A DNA stretch of 64,000 bases from contig CP137867.1 in the NCBI GenBank assembly GCA_034406715.1, positions 1,054,001 to 1,118,000 on the forward strand, in the 5' to 3' direction. The stretch is from Rhodotorula mucilaginosa (lineage: Eukaryota > Basidiomycota > Microbotryomycetes > Sporidiobolales > Sporidiobolaceae). This document shows positions 23,957-35,140 of this stretch, one piece after another (the first letter of the stretch is position 1; each line of letters starts with the position of its first letter). The notes beneath the pieces were generated by a model. That model ran no database searches. It had not been told where the DNA came from and worked only from the letters and a program-made list of their open reading frames with translations. A program made the translations under genes and the position numbers.

Positions 23957-24306
23957 GCGAGCCTGTGTGCGCGATGTGGCGATTCGGCCGGGTTTGTTGC
24001 TCTCGCGCAGGAGGAGAACACACTCGACTCGTCCGAGGAGTTGCACGGACAAGCCGGACGAGTGGGCGAGTTCTCGTTAGGCGCAGAATTGACACAGTAG
24101 AGTCTGATCAGCTGTCGACCAAGAGAAGAGGACGACGCGGGCAGAGGTAGCGATGGTTTAGAGCGGAAAGGGAGAGAACGCGTATCGCCAATTAATCGCT
24201 TGCGCATTGAACCTGCAATTCCAAGGAATACAGTACGAAGAGCGCATGACGAGAGTGCGAGATAAATGATGTGCTCATGAAGCATGATATCCGAAGCGCG
24301 CGCACG
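23957..24306. other. Spacer between the RNase III-like gene and the antiporter 3' end
   Basis: This is 350 bp. It must contain the promoter of the RNase III-like gene and may contain its missing presequence exon. No other feature is supported. Confidence 0.35.
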
Positions 24307-26554
24307 CTAAGGCGGGAGGGAGAATTCCACCTTGAGCTGAGTCGGAGTTGTGGCGCCTCCGTTCGCGCCTTCGCGGATCCTCTCAAGCTCGGACGCATGC
24401 GGACGACCTGCAGGCGACTCTTCCCGGCGAGGTGTATGGAATCCGCCATCGGAGACTGTAGTGCGAGAGAATCGCGCATGCTTGTCCTCCTCGTCTGCGT
24501 CCCGAATGCCGTTCGCGGCGATATCGCCGCCGTCCTCGAGCCGGGGAGCTACGACGGGCGAGTCCTTGGGAGGAGTGCCGGTCTGGACCATCGAATCGGA
24601 CCGATCGAAGCTCGAACGCCGACTCGTGACGGCACTGCGGGTGACTGGAGTGCGCGTTGCGGGCGTCTCGGTGCCATCGGGCGAGAACCAGCGTTGAGCC
24701 TTGGCGAAGAAGCCGTCGCTGCGGAAGCTCATGGTAGACTTCGTTCGGGCGATCGCGAGCGGTGCCGCTTTCGACAAGGGAATAGTGATGCCCTGTTCGG
24801 TAGCGCGGACAATCAGCGCTTGGGCAAGGAAATGGGGCCTCAGAACGCAATCTCGCTTACATGGATGAAGGTCGAGCTCATAGCCATAAAGATGACGACG
24901 GGGAAGATGACCGTATGCAAGGCGGTCCGGTCCTCGGGAATGTTTTCGCGAGCGAGGATGGCGTAGTAGAGAGCGGAGACGCCAATCGGGCCGAACCTGC
25001 GGGGCAAAGAACGCGTGAGTCCTCCTCGGACACAGTGAAAGAAGAAGGTGTTCCGTAAGCATACCATCCCGTGAAGAGTCCTTCTTGGAAGCCGTCGACG
25101 GCCGGGATGAACCGGTACAGGACGAGCATCGCCGGCAGACGGCGGAAGAGGAGGATGCAGATGGCAAAGAGGACGAGCTTCCAGGGTGTGAGGTACTCGT
25201 TCGAGAACTCGGACCCTGTCAGGATGTCGAGGTCAACGAAAGGTACGGCAGTGGGCGGGGGGCTAGAAACCGGGCTCACAAGGCATGATTGCGCCGATGT
25301 AGATGAAGGTCGTCGTGTCCAACAGCGCGTCGATGACTGCCCAAGGCGATCTACCGTCAGGAGGAGGAACACCAGTCGTGCGAAGGCACTGTGGAAAAAA
25401 GAGCTCACCATCTTGGAACGTGTCTTCCTCGGACGCCTCGATGCGGTAGAAATCGCGCCAGGTGAGGCTGTTCCCGGCGACAAAGCACGCCAACACGTCG
25501 TCGCTACCCAAGACGCCGACGACGCCGAGCGTAAAGAGCGCGAGGCCAACGCCGTACGCGAGGAACGACTCGTGGTCGATCAGGCGGCGGTTGTGCGCAA
25601 ACTTGAGCGTCTTGCGCGCGAGGTAGCCGATCACGGCGCCGATCACGCACGAGAGCAGGATTTGGTAGATCCACGTCGTGACGACCCAGTGTTGCAGCGA
25701 TTCGCTGATGGACCGGCCCTTGACGCCGCGCTGCATCAGGTCGATGGCGATGAAGAGGAACGGGTAGCCGAGGCCGTCGTTGGCGCCACTCTCGGCGGAC
25801 AAGATGTTGCGCACCGAGACCGGCACATATTTCTCGGCGTACCTGCCCTTGACGACTAGACCGGGTGGGGGACGTCAGACTTTCTGGAAGTGATTGCGTC
25901 TCAATGCACGCGAGAACGGAACGCACTCGTGTTGGCGAGGATCGGGTCCGTCGGAGTGATGCAGGCCGAGATGGCCAGCGCCTCCAAGAACGTCAAACCT
26001 TTCACGAAGAGGAGGATGAAGCCGGCCGAGACGAACCAGGCGATGGTCATGATCGGGAGGAGGAGGATGAAGAGCGAGAGTGCTTCCTTCTTGAGATACG
26101 CCGCCGGCAGCTCGATCCCGGCAAACATGACCTCTGCCGGCGAGTCATCGCATCAGTGAGAAGCTGGAGAACAGGTGATTTCCGAGAAACGTACGGATGC
26201 CGATGACGAGGCGGGTGATCTGGAAGGTGAGGTTGTAGCGAGCTTCGTCGTCAAAGTTGGTCCATTGCCACGGCGAGACCCAGTCGAGCCCGATGGGCCC
26301 CACAGCTATGGCAGGAGTAGCATCGTCAGCTGAGTGTCCCGCAGACTTGGGCCTGTGATGGGCGCGCACTCACCGATCCCGATGCAGAGGGCGAGCAGGG
26401 CATTGGACATGAAGAGCCTCGATTTGAGATAAAACGAGAGCTGGTTGACGGTGACGAGGTAGAATCCGAGTACGCATAGGGCGAGCGAGATGTGCGAGAC
26501 CTCGGTGTGGACCCAGGTCGGGAGGTACTCGTTCGTGTCGGCGTCCAGGACCAT
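24307..26554 (-). CDS. NHA1: Na+/H+ antiporter, Nha1/Sod2 type
   Basis: It exports Na+/K+ in exchange for protons at the plasma membrane. Exons 26374-26554, 26195-26305, 25927-26133, 25409-25855, 25280-25336, 25065-25215, 24861-24996 and 24307-24792 give 591 aa in phase. It begins MVLDADTNEYLPTWVHTEVS, followed by about a dozen hydrophobic segments. CPA1 hallmarks include ISACITPTDPILANT, NILSAESGANDGLGYPFLF (the conserved Glu-Ser-Gly-Ala-Asn-Asp), GVLGSDDVLACFVAGN and a final WFGPIGVSALYYA. The last membrane block ends in FIHGITIPLSK; the hydrophilic tail (about 150 residues, Ser/Thr/Arg-rich) is short compared with yeast Nha1. Divergent from the secreted repeat-protein gene. Confidence 0.94.
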
Positions 26555-27154
26555 CTCGGGCGATTTCGATTGCTAGTCGTGCGGCGGTGGTGGGATCAGA
26601 GTATGCGCGCTGAGGCGGATTGGCTTGTGTTATTCGGTGTGTACGGCAAAGGCGAGCGCGGCGATCAGAGTGCAGCAGCGGCGGGCGAGCATGGGATGTC
26701 CGGACGACGAGCGGCGAGGGGTGGAAGGCGGTCACTCCTGAGCAAGCCCTCGAGGAAGTGGCAGCTGGGACACAGTCAGGACTAGACTGCGCGTGTATAC
26801 TGTAGCGAGTGAGCTCGTGCAAGCAGATCAACGTGCGAAGATGGAACGGCGCTCGAGAAGAGCGAACAGCTGAAATTGGAAGCAAGCCAAGCAGTCTCAC
26901 ATTTTCCGACAGTCGTAACCTTAGTCATAGTCTGGGTGTATAGATCAATGAATGCAATCTCGGTATCCTGTACCACCTCGCTACATGCGGGAGTTGAGGA
27001 GAGAGCGAGCGAAAAGTATGTCCGCGGCGACGCGACGTCATGCTGAAAGTGCGCGCAGGTTGAGGCTGTGCTGCTGTAGGCTCGGCCTCGCTCCAGACAG
27101 CGCTCGCACTTGCACCAGACACCCTCTCACGACAGCCAGACGATCCACTCAAAG
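26555..27154. promoter_or_regulatory. Divergent promoter region, antiporter / secreted repeat protein
   Basis: 600 bp between start codons with no coding exon I can support. Several GAG/CTC-rich blocks are present and no recognised site. Confidence 0.4.
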
Positions 27155-28329
27155 ATGCGCACCGCTGCCTTTGCCACCACCTTGCTCGCCTGCGCCTTGG
27201 CTGCGCTCCCGAACGCCGCTTCGGCCACTCCGGTCCAGCAACAGAACCAGCTCGAGGAGCGCCAGTTCCTCTCGTGAGTCGCTCGGGCCCCACTGTACGA
27301 GTCTCTAGCCGTACCTTGGCGTGCAAGCGAAGCAGCAGGGGACGGGAGACACTCTGGCCCGCCGCACAGCCTCGGCGACACGCACCGCCCGCTCCTGTCC
27401 ACAGAGCCGATGCATTACCTGGCCAGGGATAGGGTTCCATCGAGGCAGAGGAGACGTTGAGTCGACGCCGGGGAGACAGGCAGAGCTCCAGAGAGCGCTC
27501 GAGACCGCGCGCAACGCTGACCTCGTTATCCCCCGCCCCTCTGCCACGCTCTGACTCACACCACAGTGACCTCACCTCGGTCGTCGGCGACATTACCGGC
27601 CTCGGCGGTACGATCGCTTCGGGAGCGACCAGTGTCTTTGGCGATGCGACGAGCGCCGTCGTCGGCTTTGGCGAGACTCTGACTTCGGTTTTCCCGAGCG
27701 TCTACACGTGAGTTCTGCTTCTCTTGCCCTGATCCCTGTGAACACCTCGAGCTGACTTTGAGTCTTCAGTGTTGTCACGAGTCGTGGCGGTAGCGTCTTC
27801 TCCGAAGTCACTAGCGGAGCCGTGACCGCTTACGAGTGCGTTACCGAATCTCGCTTCCTCCCGCTCTGGGTTTTATCACTGACTCGCCTGCGAGCCTCCT
27901 TCATAGGTTCGTCACCTCGGGAGCCGGCGGCGCCGCCTCGACCGTCACCTCGTTCGGCGGTGGAGTCTTCGAGACCGCCACCTCGGGCGCGGCCGGTGCC
28001 TTTTCGACGGCGACTTCGGGCGCAGCGGGCGCCTTCTCGACGGCGACTTCGGGTGCAGCAGGCGCGTTCTCGACGGCGACGAGTGGAGCGGCCGGAGCCG
28101 GCAACACGCTCACGTCGGCGGTCGGCGGAGCAGCTACGTGAGCTTCCGCTAGACTTGATTGTGCTTTGACCGCGATCGCTCACCTGTGGCTGACTGAGTT
28201 CTGGCGCTCACCACCAGCTCGGGTGCCTCGAGCCCCGCTTCGAGGAACTCGGTCGCCGCGCCGCTGGCGTGGCTTCTCGCCGCGACCGTCGGTGCCGTCG
28301 CCGTCGGCGGCTCGTTCGTCCTCGCTTAA
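27155..28329 (+). CDS. Secreted Ala/Ser/Thr/Gly-rich repeat protein with probable GPI anchor
   Basis: This is a small cell-surface protein of unknown role. Exons 27155-27273, 27567-27707, 27770-27835, 27907-28137 and 28218-28329 give 222 aa in phase. It has a clear signal peptide (MRTAAFATTLLACALAALPN) and then QQQNQLEERQ. A central region made only of small residues follows, including three 11-residue repeats (TSGAAGAFSTA) encoded by a 33 nt tandem repeat. A C-terminal hydrophobic tail (WLLAATVGAVAVGGSFVLA) after a Ser/Asn-rich site (SSPASRNSVAA) looks like a GPI-attachment signal. Ser/Thr density predicts O-mannosylation. The first intron (27274-27566) is 293 nt, far longer than its neighbours. 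I do not recognise the family. Confidence 0.78.
27980..28078 (+). repeat. 33 bp coding tandem repeat, three units
   Basis: Three consecutive 33 nt units (27980-28012, 28013-28045, 28046-28078), each encoding TSGAAGAFSTA, with a partial fourth. The units differ mainly at third codon positions, so the protein repeat is being kept while the DNA drifts. Confidence 0.9.
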
Positions 28330-29544
28330 AGCGGACCTCTGGCTCTTTCTCGCCTCGCGCACCCCCGGAACCAACTTGAACATACCCCGTGACCAGCTAT
28401 CCTATCCTCACAGACCCTCCCCTTATGACTGGAGTGCGCGCCCGCGCCGTTCCCTCCCGGAAGCCGCAGTAGTTTGCTTGCTAATTTGAACCACACCATT
28501 GCCGTACCAACTCGCTTCAACATCTAGTCAACGCATTGCGGCTGCATGCATATGCATGGCGCCGCGTGCAGAGCTGGCAACCGCGGCCGCGCTCTGACCC
28601 GCCGTGCCGCGTCGCCGTCGCGAGAATAATCACTCAACACGACGCGCACCACTTTACGATCGAGCTGGTTGTCTCTTTCATTGGCGGCTTGCCACGCGCG
28701 CAGGCTTGCTGGATTGGGCGCAATTGTCAGACCAGACTTGGGCAGCGTCGCGTGGCCTTTGCTTTGTTCTCTCCCACCTTCACGCACAAAAGGTGCCGAC
28801 GGTCTCACGTCGGTCCACGGCCGCCGGGAGGTTCAGAGGCCTGGCGGGTGAGCGCCACTTCCTTTAATGTGCGTACGGCGAATTCGTACATCATGCGAGT
28901 CGACGCAGAGGGGCGCATCGCCTGCAGCACCGAGGCCGGCTGAACTTTCCAGTGCGCGGTTGAGTGCGCAGCGTGGACGGGGAGCGCAAGAAAGGCCTCC
29001 GGAGCGACAGGGTTACGCCGCCAACGAGATGGCAAGGAGGCGCAGGCAGACGATGTGCTCCGAGAGCGTTGCCGAGAAGCTGAGCGGCGTCGACGACGTC
29101 AAGACAACGCAGTCGGTCGCGGAGAAAAGGGAAGAGCGTCAGAGCGATTTTCTGCCGGCCTGCGGTGTTTAATTGCGTGGACGCGCAGCTCCCTGCCTTG
29201 TTGAATCACAGTTCTCTGCATCCGCATAGCGCTATCTGTCCCATCGACAGCAGCGAGGGCACGAAACTCGATTGTCTGAGGAAAAGTCTTTTCGCCCGGA
29301 CTCGAGCCCGCCGAAGTGCCCACCGCGAAGAGGCTCTCGACACTCGCCCCCCCGCGCTGTACGCTGCAGACGGGCGTTCCCAGCGATTCCAGCAGGCCAA
29401 CTACGCTGCGCGCCAGTCACGTCGAGGTGCCTCGCACGCGTCCGTCCCGAGCGAAGCCACTCCTTTGGCGTCCCCGACTCTTTAGGTTGAACGATCGCTG
29501 GCCAGCGTCCCGACGGCCGGACAGGCGAGTCGACAGCCGCAAGC
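28330..29544. promoter_or_regulatory. 1.2 kb upstream region of CDC25
   Basis: No gene is supported on either strand; the open frames here lack ATG-led continuity, splice logic or recognisable domains. It probably holds the CDC25 promoter and a long 5' leader. One ACGCGT lies at 29436-29441, about 104 bp before the CDC25 start codon. Confidence 0.45.
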
Positions 29545-32500
29545 ATGCTCTCATCGTCGCCACAATCGGCAGCGCATGCGCTCCGACCGCCGCATGGGCT
29601 GTCGGGCGCCCGACTCGAGGTGCCTTCGTCGCCGACTCTGGCTTACCACGATGGTGAAATCTCGCCCTCGTTCGACGCGTCGTTCGCGAGCTCTATGTGA
29701 GTGCCTACGGTTGAGCGAATCACACCACTCGCTTGCGCTGACCTTGAGACCGGGCGCGTCTACAGGTCCATCAGCTCGCAAGAGCGACAGCAGCCGACTC
29801 CTCTCCCCGCACATGTCCGCTCGCACAAAGCCTCGCTGCCCTCCTCGCCCGTCGTCGCGATGGACATCTCGCCAGCACCAGCACCCGTAGCAGGTCCCTC
29901 GGCGTCGGCGTCGTCGAGGGGAATGTTGCGCGCGCCTGCGCCGAGGCCACCCCTCTTTGCGCGACCCCACTCTCAGCCGGTCGTCTCTACCGATTCGCTG
30001 TCCATCGACCCCGCCCCGCCCGTGTCCGCACCGAGCAACAACGGGCACCCCTTCCTGAAAAGCTTGTTCAACGCGCAGAAATCTGCCCCGCCCGGCCAGA
30101 CAACGTTTGCTCCCGTCGGCCCTTTGTCCGTCTCGCGACCGGCCTCGCCGACCGCAGGGGGGTCCGCGTCCCGTTCTTCTCTCGACGCACCTTCGACAAA
30201 GACAACACGCCTGTTGCCGTTGCGTCCGAACCTCACTCACTACGCGACGGTGCCGCCGAGCGAATCCGACAAGCTTCGGCCACCGTTTGCCAAAACGGCG
30301 TTCGAGTACCGAGCGAGCAGCGACGGCCTCGACGGACAGACCGTGATCCCACCCCCGCGCAGGCTCGACATCTCGGCGCGATCCGTCTCGCAAGGTTCCG
30401 CCTCGGGATCGACCTCACGCGGGATCCTCCAGCCTTCTTGGAGTAAACCGCAACGGCAGACTGCCCCCGCAGGCCAACTCGCGCCGCCGCAGATCGCGCC
30501 CGTCAAGAGGCACTCGGATCCGATGCTTCCGAAAGCGCGGCAAGCGCCAGAGTCATCACCCTTCAGGATGGAAGTGGACGGGGAATCTCCCGCCCCCGGT
30601 CTGCGTTCGCCCATCGCGCTCCGTCCGCCGGGGCAGCACCGCTCCGTCTCCGACAGTGCTGCTTCGCCTTCCGCCAACCGGCTACTGGTCGCAGACGACG
30701 TCGACTCGTCTCCCGGGTCAGAAGGCGATCGCTCCGGCGCGAGTGACCGGTTGGCCGACATGTTTGGCTGCTCGCCCGGCGATCACCTCTCGCCGATCCC
30801 GCAGAGTAGGAAGCGTGTACTCGAGCAGGAGAACTCTCCGACGCCGGCGGCGGCCTCCCCGACTGCCTCGATTCTCGGCACACTCGGCGGACCGACTCGC
30901 AGGCCGTTTGAGAAATCGGCGACCACCACATCACTCGGGGCGTTGCGCGTGCGCCGGCAACGTTCCGCCGTGGGGCTCAACAGCCGCCCGGTATTGACCG
31001 CATTCGAGTCGATCGCACCACCGGCAACTGCAGCCGTCGAGTCTTTCTCCATGTTCAACACGGCCAAGCGGCAGGCGACTCAGGCGCTCGACGGCAAACC
31101 TGCTCCCGCGCCACCTCTCCTCAGGCCATCTCGCCGTTCCAACTCGGTCGCCGATTCGAGTTTCCTCGGTTCGTCGTCTTCTGGCTCGTCGTCGTCGGGC
31201 AGCGGTGGCCCCAAGTTCCGCGATTCGATGCCGGGCGTGCTCGGAACTCGCGATACCAACATTCCGAACGAGTCTCCGCGCCACTTGGGACCGCGGACAT
31301 CGATCTCGGCGATGGATCCCAACTACCTGTGCGCGAATTCGGCCGCCCGCAAAGCGGCAGCTGGCCTAAGTCCCGAGGCCGGTAGTCCGATCGCTGGCTT
31401 CCGGCAGCAGGAAGCGAAGGGCAAAGCGCTGCCTTGCCACGGCGTCAAAGAGGATGGCTTGATGCGCATCTCTCCCAAGACGGTGCGCTTTCACTTCCTC
31501 TGCGTGTGCGATGTCTCGATCTCATCAGGGTTGACGAGATCTTTTTGCTCCGGTCGATAGCTGCATGAGCTGCAGAGCGGCATGTACCGCGAAGGGATCA
31601 AGGAGTTCCTCATCATCGACTGCCGCTTCGACTACGAGTATGAAGGAGGGCACATCCAGGGCGCGATCAACCTGTCCGAGTTGGCAGACATCGAAGGACG
31701 CCTCTTGAACGGTCCGAGCCCGCCCGAGCCGAGCACAAGCGAGACTCCGGGCCCGGAAGGCAAGACGGTCTTGATCTTCCACTGCGAGTTCAGTGCCAAG
31801 CGCGCTCCTACCAGGTATGTGCTGCTGCCCTGTACGTGCGCTGCCAAGGGGATAAGCTGACCACCTTGCCCGCGCAGCGCGAAACACCTTCGCAATCAGG
31901 ACCGTCTACGCAACGTCGCAGCATATCCCAACATTTACTACCCGGAAGTGTACATCCTGAAGGGCGGTTACGAGGCGTTCTACCGCAGCTATCCGGTCTG
32001 TCCTTCCGCCTTTCGTTCCTCTTCCTCGCGTACTCAAGCTGACGCACTCCTGTTGCTTTGCGCTCCCAGGAACGCTGTGTCGGTGGCTACGTCGTCATGG
32101 ACAACCCCGATCACTGCGTCAAGCGGTCGCTCAACTTGAACAAGTTCCGCGACCAGAAGCGGCAGTTCAACCGCGCTTCGTCGTTCACGTTCGGTCAAGC
32201 GCAGCATGCCTCGATGATGCTCCGGACTGCCGAAGCGACTGGTGCCGCTGCTGCTGCGAACGGCTACGGCCGCTCTCGCCGCCCCGTGTCCTCTTCTGCG
32301 TATTCGCAAAAGCCGCTCGAACTGCCCGGGTTCGAGTTCCCGATCGCGTCGAAGAAGTCCAGTCTGGCCGCGGCCCCTCGGGACGGCAACTCGACAGCCG
32401 TGACGCCTTCAGCCGTCGCAGCGTCGACCGCAGGCCTGTCGATCACCGAAGAGGACCACGAAGGCGACTCGTCGTTCGGCACGAACGGCTCGTCCCCCGG

Positions 32501-32651
32501 CGGACCGGCAGGCGGATCGCCGTGCCCTCCTTCGAGCAAGATGGGCACGCGCCCGTCGCTCAAACTCGGCTCGGGAGGGACGGCGCTCTTTCAGCGCAAA
32601 GGGCTCGAACGCGCCGCGACGTCGTCGGTCCTCACCTTTTCGCGACGATGA
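29545..32651 (+). CDS. CDC25: M-phase inducer phosphatase CDC25
   Basis: CDC25 dephosphorylates the inhibitory tyrosine of CDK1 at mitotic entry. Exons 29545-29696, 29766-31482, 31561-31814, 31878-31995 and 32070-32651 give 940 aa in phase. The first ~600 residues are a disordered Ser/Pro regulatory region rich in SP/TP sites. The catalytic rhodanese fold starts GLMRISPKTLHELQSGMYRE and contains LIIDCRFDYEYEGGHIQGA. The active-site loop is FHCEFSAKRAP with Cys698 and Arg704 (C-x5-R). AKHLRNQDR and YPEVYILKGGYEAFY follow. The long C-terminal extension after VMDNPDHCVKR is Ser/Gly-rich. Start: first ATG of the small first exon (MLSSSPQSAAHALRPP), joined in phase. Confidence 0.96.
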
Positions 32652-33399
32652 GCGTTGTTGTCCGTTTCCCGGCCTTTCTGGCTTCCGAGCGCGCAGCTCT
32701 GCTGCCCTGTTCCTGTGATACCCGCGCTCCCCTGAGCTAATCTTTCCCTCATTGTCGCTCCTTTCTTGACTTTCGCCGTTCCTTTGTTCAAGCATTCGAC
32801 CCGTCTCACACACCCGTTGTCCTCGCATTCAATTCACCTGCCACCATGTTCTTGCATCTCTTCATCCTTTTCTTTCTCTCTACACTTTCGTGCCTATCGC
32901 TGTGCCCCCCTCGTGTCCGTTCCACTCTGTGCCCATCAGCTCTGTTCCGATGTTTTTTCTCTCTCATTCGCCACACACTCCTTTTCCTCTTTATTCTCTT
33001 GTTGCACGCAGAGCATGTGTATATTCCTTAGCTTACTTTCTTACTGGACGTGCAAGACCGTTCTTCTCCAAACCGAGGCCCGAAGTGAGCAGCTCGCCAC
33101 TTGACAAATCGGCGAGGCGAAGTCCGAATTTGCGAAGCGATGCAAGTTGTTGTTTCTGCACAGACTGCTCTACACGCGCTCGGAAGCACAGGAGCACGTC
33201 AACAGTGCTCATCGCTATCGGCTCCGACCTACACGAGCGTGTACAGCGACCGGGAATCGAGCGATCGCCACTCGACATTCACCAAACTTCGGGCTCAACT
33301 CTGAGCAGACGAACCCGACCACGACACTCCTTGGCCTGGCTGAGATAGCACGGGGAGGACTCTACAGGCGTCTCTGAGCGAATCGCAGCACTCGGCGGC
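32652..33399. promoter_or_regulatory. CDC25 3' region and SUR2 promoter
   Basis: 748 bp without a supported gene. 32750-33050 is strongly pyrimidine-rich on the + strand (CT/TTC runs), typical of fungal leaders and terminators. Nothing else is clear. Confidence 0.45.
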
Positions 33400-34678
33400 A
33401 TGTGGAACGCTTCGTCGCCGTACGCGGGCTTTGCTCCGCACTTCCCGACTCCGCCGCCCCAGTCGAGCTACCCGTTCTACCACGTCAGACGCGAGCAGGT
33501 CGTCCCGGGCATGTCGGACGGCATCGCGATCCTCATCGTGCCCGTCCTCGTCTACTGGGCGTACTCGCTCGTCTTCTGCCTCATCGACAACCTCGGCTGG
33601 GACTGCTTCGAGCGCCACCGCATCCACGAGCCCGAAGAGGTTAAGACCAAGAACCGCGTCACCGTCCCAGAAGTCATCAAGGCCGTCCTCTTGCAGCAGG
33701 CGATCCAGATCGCGACCGGCTGGGTCGTCGTCACCAACGTCGAGGAGGCACAACCCGACCCGTCCATCGCTCTCAACGCTTGGGGACTCCGGTTGGCACA
33801 CGGCGTCGTCTCCTTGGCAGGAACAAAGAGAGGAGGCGAGATCATGGCGCGGTACGGCCAGCAGGCAGCCGAGTTCATCTACTGGTGGGGCGTGCCCGCA
33901 ATCCAGTTCGTCGCCGCAGCGTGCGTCCGGTTCCCCCCGTCCTCGCGAACACTGCTTTCAAGACTCGCCTATTGACCTCTTTCTTGAGTCTTACAGGTTC
34001 ATTCTCGACGGCTGGCAATACATGATGCACCGGACGGCGCACCAAGTCACGTATCTCTACCGGACCATCCACTCTTGGCACCACCGTCTCTACGTCCCGT
34101 ACGCGTTCGGCGCGCTGTACAACCATCCTTTCGAAGGCTTCGCCCTCGACACGTGCGGGAGCGTACTCGCGCACGAACTCGTCGGCTTCACGACGCGACA
34201 AGCGCTCCTCTTTTTCATCGTCTCGACGATGAAGACGGTCGACGACCACTGCGGGTTCGCCTTCCCCTGGGATCCGTTCCAGCACGTGACTGGAAACAAC
34301 GCCGACTATCACGACATTCACCGTGCGTTACTCCCTTCTCTCTTTCGCGTCGCTTGCGCTGTTTGTGCTCACCCTGCTGGTTTGCCGCAGACCAAGTCGC
34401 CGGGTTGAAGAAGAACTACTCGCAACCGTGGTTCATCTCGTGGGAGTAAGTGGTCATTTTCTGTTCCCTCTCCACGCGCACACCGCCGCTGACAAAATAC
34501 ACTCCTTTTCAGTCTCTTTTTCGGCACTCGCATGACGCGAGAAGAATACCAATCCAAAGTCGCCAAGCGAGTCCTCAAAGGCGAGGTCCCGAAGAGCAAA
34601 GTCAACGGCCCGAATGAGCTCGCGGCACCGCCTACGAGCGAGCGGAACGGAATGGCGCTCAAAGAAAAGGTGAATTGA
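33400..34678 (+). CDS. SUR2: Sphinganine C4-monooxygenase (SUR2 / fatty acid hydroxylase superfamily)
   Basis: It hydroxylates sphinganine to phytosphingosine in the ER. Exons 33400-33920, 33997-34322, 34391-34445 and 34513-34678 give 355 aa in phase. Membrane segments include ILIVPVLVYWAYSLVFCLI. The di-iron histidine boxes are all present: HRTAH (~185), HSWHH (~199) and HDIHHQ (~279), the last split by an intron. YVPYAFGALYNHPFEGF and STMKTVDDHCGFAFPWDPFQ match the SUR2 branch closely. The ending LKEKVN carries a lysine-rich tail that could act as an ER signal. With the GCS gene, this is the second sphingolipid enzyme in the window; they are 30 kb apart, so I do not claim clustering. Confidence 0.95.
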
Positions 34679-35140
34679 GCGGGACCTCCCTCCTCTTCAT
34701 CATCTCTTCGCCCTCTGTAAATTCATAGTCTCTTCGCATCCTTTTATCCTTCTCCTCCACCTCGACTTGGCGGAGCACCTCACGTACCCTAGTTGTAGCA
34801 CTCCATCGCGGCATACCCATATTTTACGCCCGCTTAGCCGCTCATTAATCGCGCAAACACTATCTGCCCCCTTTTCTCCTGTTTTGCACACGTTTGTGGC
34901 GCAAGACAGCGCTTGCCACAGGCTGTAGGAAGCACTGTTTGACAGGAGTTGAGCGCTCGTTAAGCGGTCCTCCCTCAGCTCGATGCAGAGAGCTTCCCGC
35001 TTCTCTTGCAAAAGTACCGCCGGGCTCGTCCTTTCTTTTGACCCCTCTCGCATATTAGTCCGTGCTCTTTCTCTCGCACAACACTCCCGGCTGCTCACTT
35101 TCTGATCAAAGTGTTCGCAAACAAGCACTCAAGCATTTCA
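34679..35140. other. Spacer between SUR2 and the F-box-like array
   Basis: 462 bp between two converging 3' ends. No gene or known element is supported. Confidence 0.5.

Noticed and set aside
28524-28943. Short open frames on both strands between the repeat protein and CDC25
   Set aside because: No conserved motif, and alternative frames of similar length overlap; treated as leader or intergenic DNA.
29551-30393. 280-codon minus-strand frame opposite CDC25
   Set aside because: Arg/Gly-rich composition, no domain, and entirely inside the Ser/Pro region of CDC25; a codon-bias shadow.
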